From Conidiobolus incongruus B7586 (Eukaryota > Entomophthoromycota > Entomophthoromycetes > Entomophthorales > Conidiobolaceae), in assembly GCA_000697335.1 (NCBI GenBank), contig JNEM01016967.1:1-12060 (forward strand): a stretch of DNA of 12,060 nucleotides, written 5' to 3'. Under the pieces are notes generated by a model. It searched no databases. It was not told the origin of the DNA and worked only from the letters and a program-made list of their open reading frames with translations. This document shows, in pieces, positions 1-9,131 of the stretch; position 1 is the first letter of the stretch, and the number at the start of each line of letters is the position of its first letter. The translations under genes were made by a program, and so were the position numbers.

Positions 1-753
1 TACTTTAATTAAAAAATTATCTAAATACTTTAATATTAGTTTTATAATTATTTTATATATATTAAAGTTTAAACTTAAATTATTAAATAAAAATATAAAA
101 TAAATAACTTATAATATAATTAAAGCTTAAAAAAAGTTAAAGTAATTATTATTAAATAAAACTTATTAAAATATTACAAGAAGTTTAAATTTTTATAATA
201 AATAATTATAATTGATGAATTTTAAATTTTTATATATAATCTATTATTAAAACACAAATAAAAATGTTAAATTAAGTTAAATTAACCTCCTTTATAAATT
301 TTTTTAAATAAATATTTTATTAATAAATGAATGTTAATTATTGTAATAGATTATAATAGTATATGTTACTTTTATTTAATTCTTAAAGGAAAATTAATTA
401 ATAATAAACTTTATATTATTTTTTTAAATAGGAGTATTTTTAATTAGGATTCTCAATATAATTTAAGAAAACCTATTATTTTATATGATAATTATAAAAT
501 ATATAAATCTAAAGCTATAAAAAACTTTCTAATTAAAAAAAACTAGAAAAAACTATTATATCTAGTATATTCCTTAGATTATAACTTATATAACTATAAT
601 TACTTTAGGTAATTAAAAAACCAGCTTATAAAAAAGAAAATTTCTAGAGGAAAATTTAATTAGTTTATAAAATATCAAATTTTTGGTCTTTAGTAAAAAG
701 AATTATTTTTTAAATATTAAAAGTTTGTTAAAAATATAACAAATAGTTATTAA
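1..753 (+). pseudogene. Mariner transposase pseudogene in copy A (partial, many stops)
   Basis: The transposase cuts and rejoins transposon ends at TA sites. Frame 1 can be followed from base 1 to the stop at 751-753 with no visible frameshift but about 25 internal stops, mostly TAA or TAG where Gln or Trp would be expected. Landmarks along the frame are IIIIDE with the first catalytic Asp (214-216), a block like VMVWGC...YN (about 331-360), LYDN..I.KSKAIKNFL with the second Asp (487-489), then YSLDYN (568-585), a YSPD-like motif. The third acidic position (592-594) reads Asn here and lies exactly 34 residues after the second Asp. The C-terminal part reads LKNQLIKKKISRGKF and ends in NSY. The N-terminal DNA-binding region lies off the left edge. 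It cannot encode an active enzyme. Confidence 0.8.
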
Positions 754-935
754 TAATAAAAAAAACTATTAAATTTATATTATATTTTTATTATTATATA
801 TTATATATCAAAATGTTTATTTATATTTAATCACAAAAAATTCCCATTATTAAAAATACAGAGTAATAGAATAAAATAATTATAATCCCATATTTAGATT
901 CAATTTTAATTAAATTTTTAATGTTTTAATATTAA
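1..935 (+). mobile_element. Mariner-type DNA transposon copy A, decayed, 5' end outside the window
   Basis: The reverse complement of this stretch aligns by eye with copy C over its whole length. Landmarks are the block at 541-665 (against about 9390-9520) and the block at 265-545 (against about 9530-9795). It carries the 3' three-quarters of a transposase gene ending at 753, then about 180 bases of 3' flank that still match copy C (for example 840-900 against about 9150-9235). Similarity fades near 935. No terminal inverted repeat or TA duplication could be resolved there. This is a plain DNA transposon of the IS630/Tc1/mariner superfamily. Confidence 0.8.
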
Positions 936-1377
936 AAATAAATTTAATAAAAAAGGTTTATAAATAAATTATAAAATAAATAAATAACTTTAATTAAAAA
1001 TTAATCAAAGATATAATATTATAATCAGGCAAGTTATTTGATTGATCAACTTAATCACTATTCATTTCATATTACTTGATAAAGTATGTTAATATTAGTA
1101 AACAAAAAACTAATCAAAATGTAGATAATTTCAGTTTTAGTATGGTTAAATAAAGTTCTAATTTATTCAAAATTATTAACTAATTTGAAATTGATTAATA
1201 TAATAATATCAATTTCTTTAGTTGAAAATTATTGATATGGCAAGATTATTAAAAATTTTTTTAACTTTTTATTATGACTTTCTACCCTCATATGGGGTTA
1301 ATTGTTATTCGATTCAATACATAAAAAAAGAGAATTAAAAAAAATTATTTTCACTGTATTTTTTAATCAAATTTAAT
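936..1377. other. Intergenic stretch between transposon copy A and the G-alpha 3' end
   Basis: No gene is seen. A 9-bp inverted repeat (GAAATTGAT at 1187-1195, ATCAATTTC at 1208-1216) and a near-palindrome CCCTCATATGGGG (about 1287-1299) are the only structures noticed. Composition between 1021 and 1320 is slightly less AT-rich than in the transposon. Confidence 0.5.
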
Positions 1378-1389
1378 TTTATTTTTATT
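1378..1389 (-). terminator. Possible poly(A) signals of the G-alpha gene (two adjacent AATAAA)
   Basis: On the minus strand AATAAA occurs at 1389-1384 and again at 1383-1378, roughly 77-83 bases after the stop codon. Position and hexamer are right for 3' end formation, but AATAAA is common by chance in DNA this AT-rich. Confidence 0.35.
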
Positions 1390-1465
1390 AATACTATTTT
1401 ATATTATTATATACTTGAAATAAAAAAATAATACATTACAAAATCAGACTAAATAATTATAAATA

Positions 1466-2571
1466 TTAAAATCCTAATTTTTCTAAATTTTGATTCATGA
1501 TAATATCGTTAACCGATTCAATCACATGCTTCATTTGGGTAGTATCTGTTGCATGTGTAAAATGAGTGTAAACCTGATTCTGAGAGTTATTGTGCAATTT
1601 AAGGAACATTTTTTGGAAGAAAGAGCATGCCTCATCAAAGTCCGTATCAGCTCCGGTGTATTGGGGGAAATGTTTTTTGATTGGGGATATCTTGAGCTTT
1701 TCCTCGAAGAGGTCTACCTTATTCAAGAACAGAATGATTGCCGTATTCAAGAACCATTCCGAGTTGGATATTGATTCAAATAGTGTAAGTGCCTCCTGTA
1801 CACGGTTCACTTTTTGATCTTCCTTCAACACTTGATCATATTCGCTGATGGCTGCGATGAATAACAATGCTTTTACATTATCGAAGCAGTGGATCCACTT
1901 ACGGCGTTCGGATCTTTGCCCTGCAACATCTATCAACCTGTAGTTCGTTGGACCCATCTTGAAGACGGTCTCAACGATACCCATTGTCTTCATTCTAGCA
2001 TTAAGGATGTCTTGGTCACCTGGTTGGTAGCTGGATATAAGGATCTTGTCCGCTTTGTCGAAGAAATAATCCATATTTACTTCAGTCTCAGTCATGAGCT
2101 TGAGTGTCGACTTGGTTTTAGGGTCGTTCCAAAATTGTATAATAAATCTCAAGTATATTTGGGGATCGAAGATATCCCACTGGGTATCCGGCATCTGAGG
2201 AAAGTCAGTAATTTTATCTTTCAAAGATTGATTCTCAAAAATAATATTATTTTGGTTCATATAGTCAAGAATTGCATGCATTGTGGTAATCATATTATAC
2301 CATATTAATTTAGAATATGTATCCCTCTCGTCTTTTGTAAAATTTTGATTATGAATAAGTCTCATCTGCTTTAATACAGTAGATTTACCAGCCTCTCCAG
2401 TTCCTATATGTTATAATTAATGAATAATAATTATAATAATTAAGTATATTAATTACCTAATAACAGTATCTTTATTTCTCTACGATATTTTTCTGCTTCT
2501 AATTTCAATTGGTCTTCAACCAATTTATTAGAAACAAAAAATTCTGATTTTGAAGAACAACAAGCACCCAT
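1466..2571 (-). CDS. Heterotrimeric G-protein alpha subunit, fungal type, two exons: complement(join(1466..2403,2457..2571)), 350 aa
   Basis: This encodes a membrane-anchored GTPase that relays receptor signals with G-beta/gamma. The joined exons give 350 residues, a normal family length. MGACCSS at the N-terminus has Gly2 for N-myristoylation and Cys4/Cys5 for palmitoylation. The nucleotide motifs run in order: P-loop GTGEAGKST (39-47), an all-helical domain (about 57-170), switch I ARMKTMG with the catalytic Arg175 and Mg-binding Thr178, switch II DVAGQRSERRKWIHCF with catalytic Gln201, NKVD (266-269) and THATDT (321-326). The start is the first ATG after an in-frame TAA at 2580-2578. Several invariant or near-invariant positions differ from the family: Ser43 to Ala in the P-loop, DVGGQ to DVAGQ, RVKTTG to RMKTMG, and TCAT to THAT. 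The C-terminus (NLEKLGF) is one residue shorter than usual and lacks the Cys four from the end found in Gi-type subunits. No decay is visible. The sequence supports a working GTPase, but receptor and effector are unknown. Confidence 0.96.
2404..2456 (-). other. Spliceosomal intron in the G-alpha gene (53 bp, phase 1)
   Basis: On the minus strand the intron starts GTAATT at 2456 and ends ATAG at 2404. Removing it joins codon 39 (G from exon 1, GA from exon 2) and makes the P-loop continuous: KILLLG then TGEAGKST. A CTTAAT about 13 bases in and a TTAAT about 18 bases before the acceptor are both possible branch sites. The intron interrupts the most conserved motif of the protein, so the prediction is secure even without transcript data. 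Confidence 0.93.
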
Positions 2572-2630
2572 CACTAATTAGTTTAAATAAAAATTAAAAA
2601 TAGTTGAATTGGAACTGACAACAAATGGTG

Positions 2631-2640
2631 TTTATATATA
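2631..2640 (-). promoter_or_regulatory. TATA box of the G-alpha gene
   Basis: The minus strand reads TATATATAAA, ending 59 bases before the ATG at 2571. That spacing allows a transcription start near 2605-2600 and a short 5' leader. The surrounding 100 bases are less AT-biased than the distant flanks, so this is not just background. The assignment rests on position and match only. Confidence 0.55.
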
Positions 2641-2653
2641 CTCAAATAATGTG

Positions 2654-2678
2654 AAATCATTTGCAACTGAAATGATTT
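2654..2678. promoter_or_regulatory. Perfect 9-bp dyad upstream of the TATA box
   Basis: AAATCATTT (2654-2662) and AAATGATTT (2670-2678) are perfect inverted repeats separated by 7 bases (GCAACTG). The dyad lies 14 bases upstream of the TATA box. Symmetry and placement suggest a site for a dimeric regulator. No known factor is recognised. Confidence 0.4.
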
Positions 2679-2689
2679 GGAGGAGCTAA

Positions 2690-2733
2690 GGAATATTTGA
2701 ACTGATATTTAAGGTGGTTGAATGAAATATTCC
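2690..2733. promoter_or_regulatory. Second promoter dyad, GGAATATTT...AAATATTCC
   Basis: GGAATATTT (2690-2698) is matched perfectly and inversely by AAATATTCC (2725-2733), with 26 bases between. It lies just upstream of the first dyad, within about 165 bases of the G-alpha start codon. It could be a paired operator or two half sites, and no binding factor is recognised. Confidence 0.35.
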
Positions 2734-2940
2734 AAATTAAGACTATGGTTATTTGTTTAATAAGATTATTTATTCAACTCCTCACTCCAATCATTGTAAT
2801 TAATTGCGTTGTAATTTTATATCTTTTCTTGAATTCTATCTAATATTGGTAACTGAGTTTGATCGATCAATAGGATTAAAAGTATAAAAGGAAATCAAAA
2901 AAGTAGGGAGAATAACAATATCTTGTTTTAAATGATAAAA

Positions 2941-2969
2941 TAATAATAATAATAATAATAATAATAATT
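2941..2969. repeat. (TAA)n microsatellite
   Basis: About nine and a half uninterrupted TAA units lie about 370 bases upstream of the G-alpha start codon. Simple repeats of this kind vary in length by slippage. Confidence 0.95.
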
Positions 2970-5250
2970 AAAATTAATTATAAATTGTTAATAAAATTAT
3001 TTTTTTAATTAAAATAATTAAAGTAAATTTTATTTAATTAAAAATAAAATAAAAATAATAAAAGATATTTGTTATTAAATTTCCATATTAAGTATTTCAA
3101 ATATAATTGAGATTTTGGAAAGGTTACTAAGTAAATCTTATAATTATTGATTTCCAATATGTCAATATAACAATTGCAAATCTTTACATAAAGTTCTGAT
3201 AATCTTACTTTAAAATTATTTAGATCTATAAACCAATTTCAATTGATATAAATTTATTTAATTATATATCTTTATTTATAAAATTGCATAATAATTTAGT
3301 AATATTTAATATTTTGACATTGTATTTTATGCATTTTCTTTATTTATTTTTATATTTAAATTTTTTTAATTATTCAGATTAATTTTTATTCAAATTTAAA
3401 TCAATTTTAATACATTAATTAATTAATAATTTATAATCTGTTTCAATAATAGTTCAAACTGATTTATTTTTAATTGATATATTAATTAATATTTGATTTT
3501 GACAACTAAAATATAAAAAATAAATTTTCTTTAATATTTTTAGGTATTGTATATCATATTGATCAAAAATATTTTTAACCAATAATTATCATTTCAATAA
3601 AAAATGATATTCAATGAATTATAAAAAAAGGTAATATAAAATAATCAAATATGCAATTAATTAAATATGTATATATACCAAATCAAAGATTATAATTTGT
3701 TATAATAATAAATTTAATTTCAAAATTTCAAAATTACTTGAACATTAGATAATTGATTCTCAATTTAGTAAATAAATTAATATTAACACCAATATTGAAC
3801 TTTGACTAAAAACAATTGAAATAACAATTAGCTTATTCAGGGGTATAAAAAATGGATTAATCACGAATAAATCGCTATTAGTCGTTTTAAATTTATTCCT
3901 ATTTTGAATGTGTTTAAATAGAATAAACAACCAATTTAAACATTATGAATGATATTTATAGTTTTTAAATATATCATATCCTTTTCTCACTAATACCTAG
4001 TCATATATAATACTGAGTTCACAGCAATACTCATTTAACCATGAATTATATTGATTATATTCAACTAACTGCCTCTTTTTTGTTTATATCTTAGTTTTTA
4101 GTTAATTTCATATTATTTAATATGAAAGAATATTTTTATAGTAAATATTATAAATTTATAAATTTTTTTTAATAATTAGTTAAATATTTAATCATAATTA
4201 ACCAAAATTAAAATAAATCATATTATAATCGAACCTGTATTGGGTGATATAAATGCAATGATTATATTAAATCAGCGATATTTAATTAAAATTGATTCAG
4301 GAGGACCAAAAGGAGATAAATGACAGATAATTTTTAGCTGAATCTTTAGTCTCCATTTTCATCAAGACTCAATCGGAACTTACTAAAAGCTGAAAGGCGG
4401 TATCTGTTTCATTAATCTCAAAAGATCTCAAAAATTTAATATTAATTTATAATTTGGGTTAAATTATAGTTTAGTTAGGATAAAAATAAAATATAATTGG
4501 TGTTTTGCTTATTTTTTATTTATATATTCAAATCAATTTGATAATTTAAATTAATTTAATATTTTACATTGTTTATTATAATCTATTTTTTAATCTTAGA
4601 TTCAGTTTTTAATATTTATCCATAATGAATATCTCTTGTCTGTGATTTATATTGATATTATAATGTTAGGATTGAATTTATACTTATTTATCGAAATTAC
4701 TAAAACAAAAATATGATGATCTTTAAACTAAGGTTTAATGTTATTATTCTTAACTGAATTTATATATACAATCTACAAATACTTTTTAAAATTTAACAAA
4801 CTAATAATTATGTTTTTAATTTTTATTTAAATGAATATTATAATGTAATTGATATTTTTATTTATATTATTAATATAATTTTAATCTAAGAAAACAACTT
4901 GATCTTTATAATTATCATATATTGTAATATCTTTAATTAATAGATTAATGTTATTAAACATATATATAATGAATCAATATTTGAATCATTAACTATATTT
5001 ATTTATTTTTGGGAGAAAAAAAAAGCTTATTGATTTTATAAATTAATAAAATGAGTCAAGTATTTAATACAAATATTTAAATTAATTTTCTAACTTATAA
5101 TATAATTATTAAATTGATAATTCAATTTTTATCAATTTTATAATTTATTATATAAAAATTTATAATTTTATTAAATCTTATTAAAAATTTTAAAAATAAA
5201 TTGTTATTAAATAAATTTTTTTTATAATTTTTATGATTTAATTTTCAATA
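2970..5250. other. AT-rich gene desert upstream of the G-alpha gene
   Basis: No convincing coding frame or RNA gene is seen on either strand. Most of the stretch looks like extreme AT-rich DNA. Two patches are less extreme: about 3835-4080 (including a GGGGTATAAAAAATGG at 3840) and about 4240-4435, which is listed separately. Neither shows a recognisable product. Confidence 0.5.
4290..4435. other. Less AT-rich islet, possible remnant of unknown coding sequence
   Basis: This patch has clearly more G and C than its surroundings. On the minus strand one frame from 4440 reads 23 codons (including RSFEINETDTAFQLL), then one TGA, then another 23 codons (including VLMKMETKDSAKNYL) before the next stop. 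The composition looks protein-like but I do not recognise it, and runs of 23 open codons are not significant alone. A 7-bp inverted repeat (GATTCAG at 4294-4300, CTGAATC at 4338-4344) lies inside. It may be an old exon remnant or simply a younger piece of DNA. Confidence 0.25.
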
Positions 5251-5272
5251 ATATATATATATATATATATAT
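5251..5272. repeat. (AT)n microsatellite, 11 units
   Basis: This is an uninterrupted AT dinucleotide run flanked by T- and A-rich sequence. Confidence 0.95.
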
Positions 5273-5400
5273 TTAATAAAAAACAAGTGATAATATAATA
5301 ACATTTTTCTTAAAACTTATCTAGTCATTCTTATTAAATATATAGAGCAATAATTTTGTAAAGATTGTAATTTAAATTTTAATTAGAATATTAAAAAATA

Positions 5401-5715
5401 TTTTGTGGTTCTACCAGTTGCTAATAAAACGTTAATAATAGATATGGAAGCGGCTTGTTTATGGCCTGTTTGGTAGTTTAGGTTAGAGCATTTTATTGGG
5501 TTTATTAAGGATTTCATAGGATTCACAGAAGACTAGGGGTGATGATAACGTATCTTTTATAGACCAATTGTCGGCTGTAGGTAATGTAAAGGAGTACATT
5601 GGGTTGCTAGAAGAATGATAACTTGAAGTGGTGAGATAGGTTTTTTGGGTTAAGACTCCATGAGGTAATAGTTTGCGAGATGAAGTTAGTCGGGCGGGTT
5701 ACCATTTATATAAGC
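5401..5715. other. GC-richer, strongly strand-skewed island of unknown origin
   Basis: Direct counting of 5401-5700 gives 85 G and 29 C in 300 bases (38% GC, G to C about 3:1). The adjacent 60-base lines at 5341 and 5761 have about 12% and 18% GC. The right edge is abrupt, where transposon copy B begins. The minus strand has a 71-codon open frame without an ATG at its head (5698-5486, stop at 5485-5483), rich in Ser, Thr and Pro. It has no recognised family, and its first Met is well inside. The plus strand has no long frame. It could be a more recent insertion, a fragment of a gene, or a non-coding RNA or element protected from decay. Confidence 0.4.
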
Positions 5716-6990
5716 ACAATATATAATATATATTATAGAGATTGAATAAAGTAATTATTTAGTTTGAAGAATCTAATAATTGATAAATTAAGTGATAATT
5801 TTTCAATATCAACATAGAAATTAAATAATGGCAGAATTTTAAAAACAAAATTAGATAAAAGTATTAATATATGATTTATAAAAATTAATACACTATTTTA
5901 TTATTAATAACTCTCTGATATATTTTTTTTAAGTTTTTAACACTTTAAAACAATTCTTTTTATTTAAGGCTGAAATTTAATATTTTACAAAATAATTTAA
6001 TTTGCTTATAAGTGTATTTTTCTTATAGGTATATTTTTCAATTTCTTAAAATAATTATAATTACATAAGTTATAGTTTAATGGATATATTAAATTTGGTA
6101 GCTTTTTCTATTTTTTTATAAAATATCTTTTATAATAAAATTATGTTATATTTTGTAAGTATTTTAAAATATAATAAATATTTTTATTTTATATTAAGAA
6201 TATCAATTAAAAAAATTTTTATTTATATTAATATAAAGCTTATTATTATTTAATACATTTATAAAAATCAACCCAGAAAGTAATATAACATTTTAATCTA
6301 TTAGAAAATTAAAGTTTAATTATTAAAAAATATATATATAATAGAGTTTATTAAAGGGGTTGTTTTAATTTGATAATTTATGTTATTTTTCAAAAATAAT
6401 ATAACAAAGAATACAAGGTGTAATAATTATAATGATAAATTATAGAAATCTTTGCTTTTATATTTTAATTTTTTTTATTTAGCTATAACCAGATTAGGTT
6501 TTTTATTCTTTTGTTAAATTATAAGATTTTTTTTATTTTTATTAACTAATCTAAGATTAAGCTTTAATATATATGATATTCTTATATAATTAATTTCAAA
6601 TCATTAAAACAATATTCTAACTTATATATAGAATTGTTTTTAATATAATTATTCTCGATTTTATTTATATAATAAAGTAATCAAAAAAATTAGTCTTAAT
6701 TTTAAGTAAATTTTGAATAATATCCATTCTAGTTTTAAATTAATAAAAATCTAAGGATAAATGATAATTTCATATAAAATATTTCTTTACAAATTATTTA
6801 GAAATCATAAAAAATTTGAAAAGATTTGTGATTAAGTTTTAATAATATTTAAATGATTATTTCTAACAATATTTATTTAGTTTAGATATAATTAACTTTA
6901 ACCCTATATTTTTACCTAAAAAATATTTAACAAATTTTAAAACCTAATTATATAGTTAATATATCAAAAAATTATAAAATTCGTTATATA
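5716..6990 (-). mobile_element. Mariner-type DNA transposon copy B, decayed, near full length
   Basis: Aligned by eye with copy C, this copy shares the 3' flank (about 5745-5900), the region of the third catalytic residue (about 6045-6115), the AAAGGGGTTG block (6353-6362 against about 9769), the stretch TTAAATTATAAGAT (about 6513-6526), and the N-terminal end of the transposase (about 6810-6860). The left limit is placed where GC content falls sharply at the end of the 5401-5715 island. The right limit (about 6990) comes from matching the 5' flanks of copies C and D and is uncertain. A length near 1.27 kb fits a mariner element. Confidence 0.7.
5904..6860 (-). pseudogene. Mariner transposase pseudogene in copy B
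   Basis: The C-terminus reads KNISESY with the stop at 5906-5904, matching NITNSY at the end of copy A. Upstream, the segment LP.LIYPLNYNL..NYNYF corresponds to the YSPD block and third acidic position. The N-terminal KLNHKSFQIFYDF (around 6839-6800) matches copies C and D and resembles the L..E.R..I start of Tc1/mariner helix-turn-helix domains. Stops are frequent, and the first catalytic Asp is not readable in the same frame, so this copy probably also has indels. It is inactive. Confidence 0.65.
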
Positions 6991-8414
6991 TTCTTTATTA
7001 ACTAATATTAAACCAAATTAATTTACAATCTAAGTTTCATTATTTAATATATTATTAATGAATTTTATTTATAAGATTAGCATATTTATTATTTCAAAAA
7101 AAATATTTTTTAAAAGTTGAATAATTATTCATTTTGATAATATATTATTCTTAAAATTTTACAATTTAATATTATATTGATATATATTTATTACTATCTT
7201 AATTTTTTAATATTTTTAATTTAAAAAGAATCTTTTTTAAATATATTTATTACCCAAGCGTTAATGTGTAATTTTATCAAAATTATATTGATTACAAGAG
7301 TTATTATATTTTATTATAAATATTGTATTTCGCAATATAAAAAAATTTATCATTTCATGAAAATTTTGGTAGTTTTAATACTTGAAATCAATACTATAGC
7401 TTTAATAGTAGGTTTTAATTAATTTATAGCTTTAAATTTGATATAGTCGTATTTAATTATTACATGATAGAATACGTTATTAATTTGTCTTATAATAAGT
7501 AATAATTTGTATTGAATCTAATTTTTTAATTAAGTTTAATTTTTATAAGCATCATGTATTCATAATTATTATTGATTTTAATTAATATTTAATTAATATA
7601 TATTTATTTCAAGTCAAGTACTGGTTGGAGGGGATTATGCATATTATTAATCTCTTAATTACCTTGACTCTCCATATCTTAAAATCAAAATAAATTATTA
7701 GAACTGATATGCAGAAGTTTCTGTTTATTAAAAATAATCAGCTAATCTAATATATATATTTGGAGAAATATAAATTTTCTTATTATATTTATATCAAATT
7801 CTGATGTTTTCTCAATTGATATTAAATAAGCAAATTCTTAATAATAAACTAGTAAAATTACTTATTAACTAATTTTTTTCATCAATTAATTAATAATATA
7901 AAGTTGATATATATTTAGTTTTGACTTTACTTATTTTTAATTAAAGGAGATAACTTAATCAAATAAGTATAGCTAACTATAATAGTCAGTTTTTATAGCT
8001 TTATTTGGTGTTAATCTATTGACTTTAAATCTTTTATTAACTTAATAATGATATCATGAATTTACTAGATTTAAGCACATATTGTAAATTTTTAATAACA
8101 TTTAATATTATTTTAACTTGATATTGAAGATTTATGATTATTATTAAAAAATATTTCAATTATATTAATTTTTACAAATAATTAATTTGGAACTAGTTTA
8201 TAGTTTTAATATTTTATTATAAGCTTCAATATTTTCATCTTTTAGTTAATATTTATTTTAAATTTAGTTTATAATTTTGATATTTAATTCTCTCTCAATA
8301 ATATAATCTCAAAATTTTTTAATATTAAAATATCAATAATTAATGGAATTTTAATAGAAAATATTATATATTAAACCTTATAAAATAAATATTTTTAATA
8401 ATATAATATATTTA
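6991..8414. other. AT-rich stretch without identifiable genes
   Basis: No supported coding frame or RNA gene is seen. The only less AT-rich patch is about 7612-7675, with GGTTGGAGGGGATTATGC and a 7-bp inverted repeat (AGTCAAG before, CTTGACT after). A faint resemblance to the transposon family around 7365-7440 was too weak to count as another copy. Confidence 0.45.
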
Positions 8415-8452
8415 AATTTAACAATTCATATATATATATGAATTGTTAAATT
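8415..8452. repeat. 38-bp perfect palindrome
   Basis: The two 19-base halves are exact reverse complements, centred between 8433 and 8434. The outer arms (AATTTAACAATTC and its inverse) flank an alternating TA core. It lies near the expected left end of mariner copy E. It could extrude as a cruciform, act as a hairpin in RNA, or be a relic of abutting terminal repeats. Confidence 0.9.
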
Positions 8453-8499
8453 AAATTATAATGATTTAATTTAATATTTTAAATAATTATTATATATAG

Positions 8500-9131
8500 A
8501 CTAATATATGCTTAATATATAAATATTGAAATTAAATAATCAACTGGTTTCAAAATCAAAAATGAAATCAATTTATAAAAAAAACTATAGAGTTAATTTT
8601 TTTTTGTTATTAATAAACTTATGGCTAAACTTTTGATATATTATTAACGCCTAATTAAACTTTTCGTTTTTTCAAAATGGAAACTAAATATTTCACTAAT
8701 TAAGAAAAAAAATGTCTCTGTAATATCTTTTAAAAATATATTTTAATTATCTAAAGAAATTATAATTTTATTTATATAGGTCAAAATTTAATAAATATAT
8801 TGGATATGTTACTTTTATTAAGTATTTTATATAGAACTCTTTATAATCTATTTTATATAAAATAATTATCATTCAAAATGATAATTTATCTTTATTTATA
8901 ATATAAATAAAAATAAAGATTAAAAATTATGATATTGAAGAAATAAAGAGTTCGTTATTAAAGCTTATATCTTAGAAGATCAAATATGGCAGCTATATAA
9001 TATTATAATCCATTTTTATAATTAATATTTATTAATAAATAAAGTACTTACTAATTGGAGTTTATTAAGGAGATTATTTTAACTTAGCTTGATATTTTGT
9101 TTGATTTTTTGAAAAATAATTATACTTAAGA
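8500..9131 (-). mobile_element. Mariner copy E/D, left (3') part, interrupted by copy C
   Basis: The stretch 8735-8825 aligns with copy C 9448-9535, including the region of the third catalytic residue. About 8975-9045 aligns with B 6265-6340. The block at 9058-9130 (GAGTTTATTAAGGAG and what follows) aligns with B 6343-6410. Similarity then stops abruptly near 9131 and resumes at about 10438, at the next point of the element. The left limit is uncertain, because 3' flank similarity could be followed only weakly to about 8500. Confidence 0.6.

Noticed and set aside
1187-1216. Inverted repeat GAAATTGAT/ATCAATTTC as a terminator or transposon end
   Set aside because: It has a 12-base AT-only loop and short arms, and lies beyond the probable poly(A) signals and outside the limit of copy A similarity.
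1490-2308. Plus-strand open frames of 75 to 139 codons opposite the G-alpha gene
   Set aside because: They are antisense shadows of the conserved G-alpha coding sequence and have no features of their own.
2859-2870. Perfect 12-bp palindrome TTGATCGATCAA as an operator
   Set aside because: It lies nearly 290 bases from the start codon with no paired site. It is mentioned with the promoter dyads but not annotated as a feature.
5467-5540. tRNA-like A box (TAGTTTAGGTTAGAGC at 5474-5489) with GGATTCA at about the right distance for a B box
   Set aside because: No acceptor stem or anticodon stem can be formed, and the B box lacks the GGTTCGA core. It is a chance resemblance or at best a very old tRNA-derived relic.
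5700-5816. TATATAAGCAC followed by AATAAA and a CA-ending stretch, resembling the end of a long terminal repeat
   Set aside because: There is no matching second repeat in the window and no TG-starting partner end. The stretch from about 5745 aligns better with the 3' flank of mariner copies A and C.
7365-7440. Stretch TTTGGTAGTTTTAATACTTG and what follows, resembling part of the mariner family
   Set aside because: The match is short and not continued on either side, and is within what AT-rich background can give.
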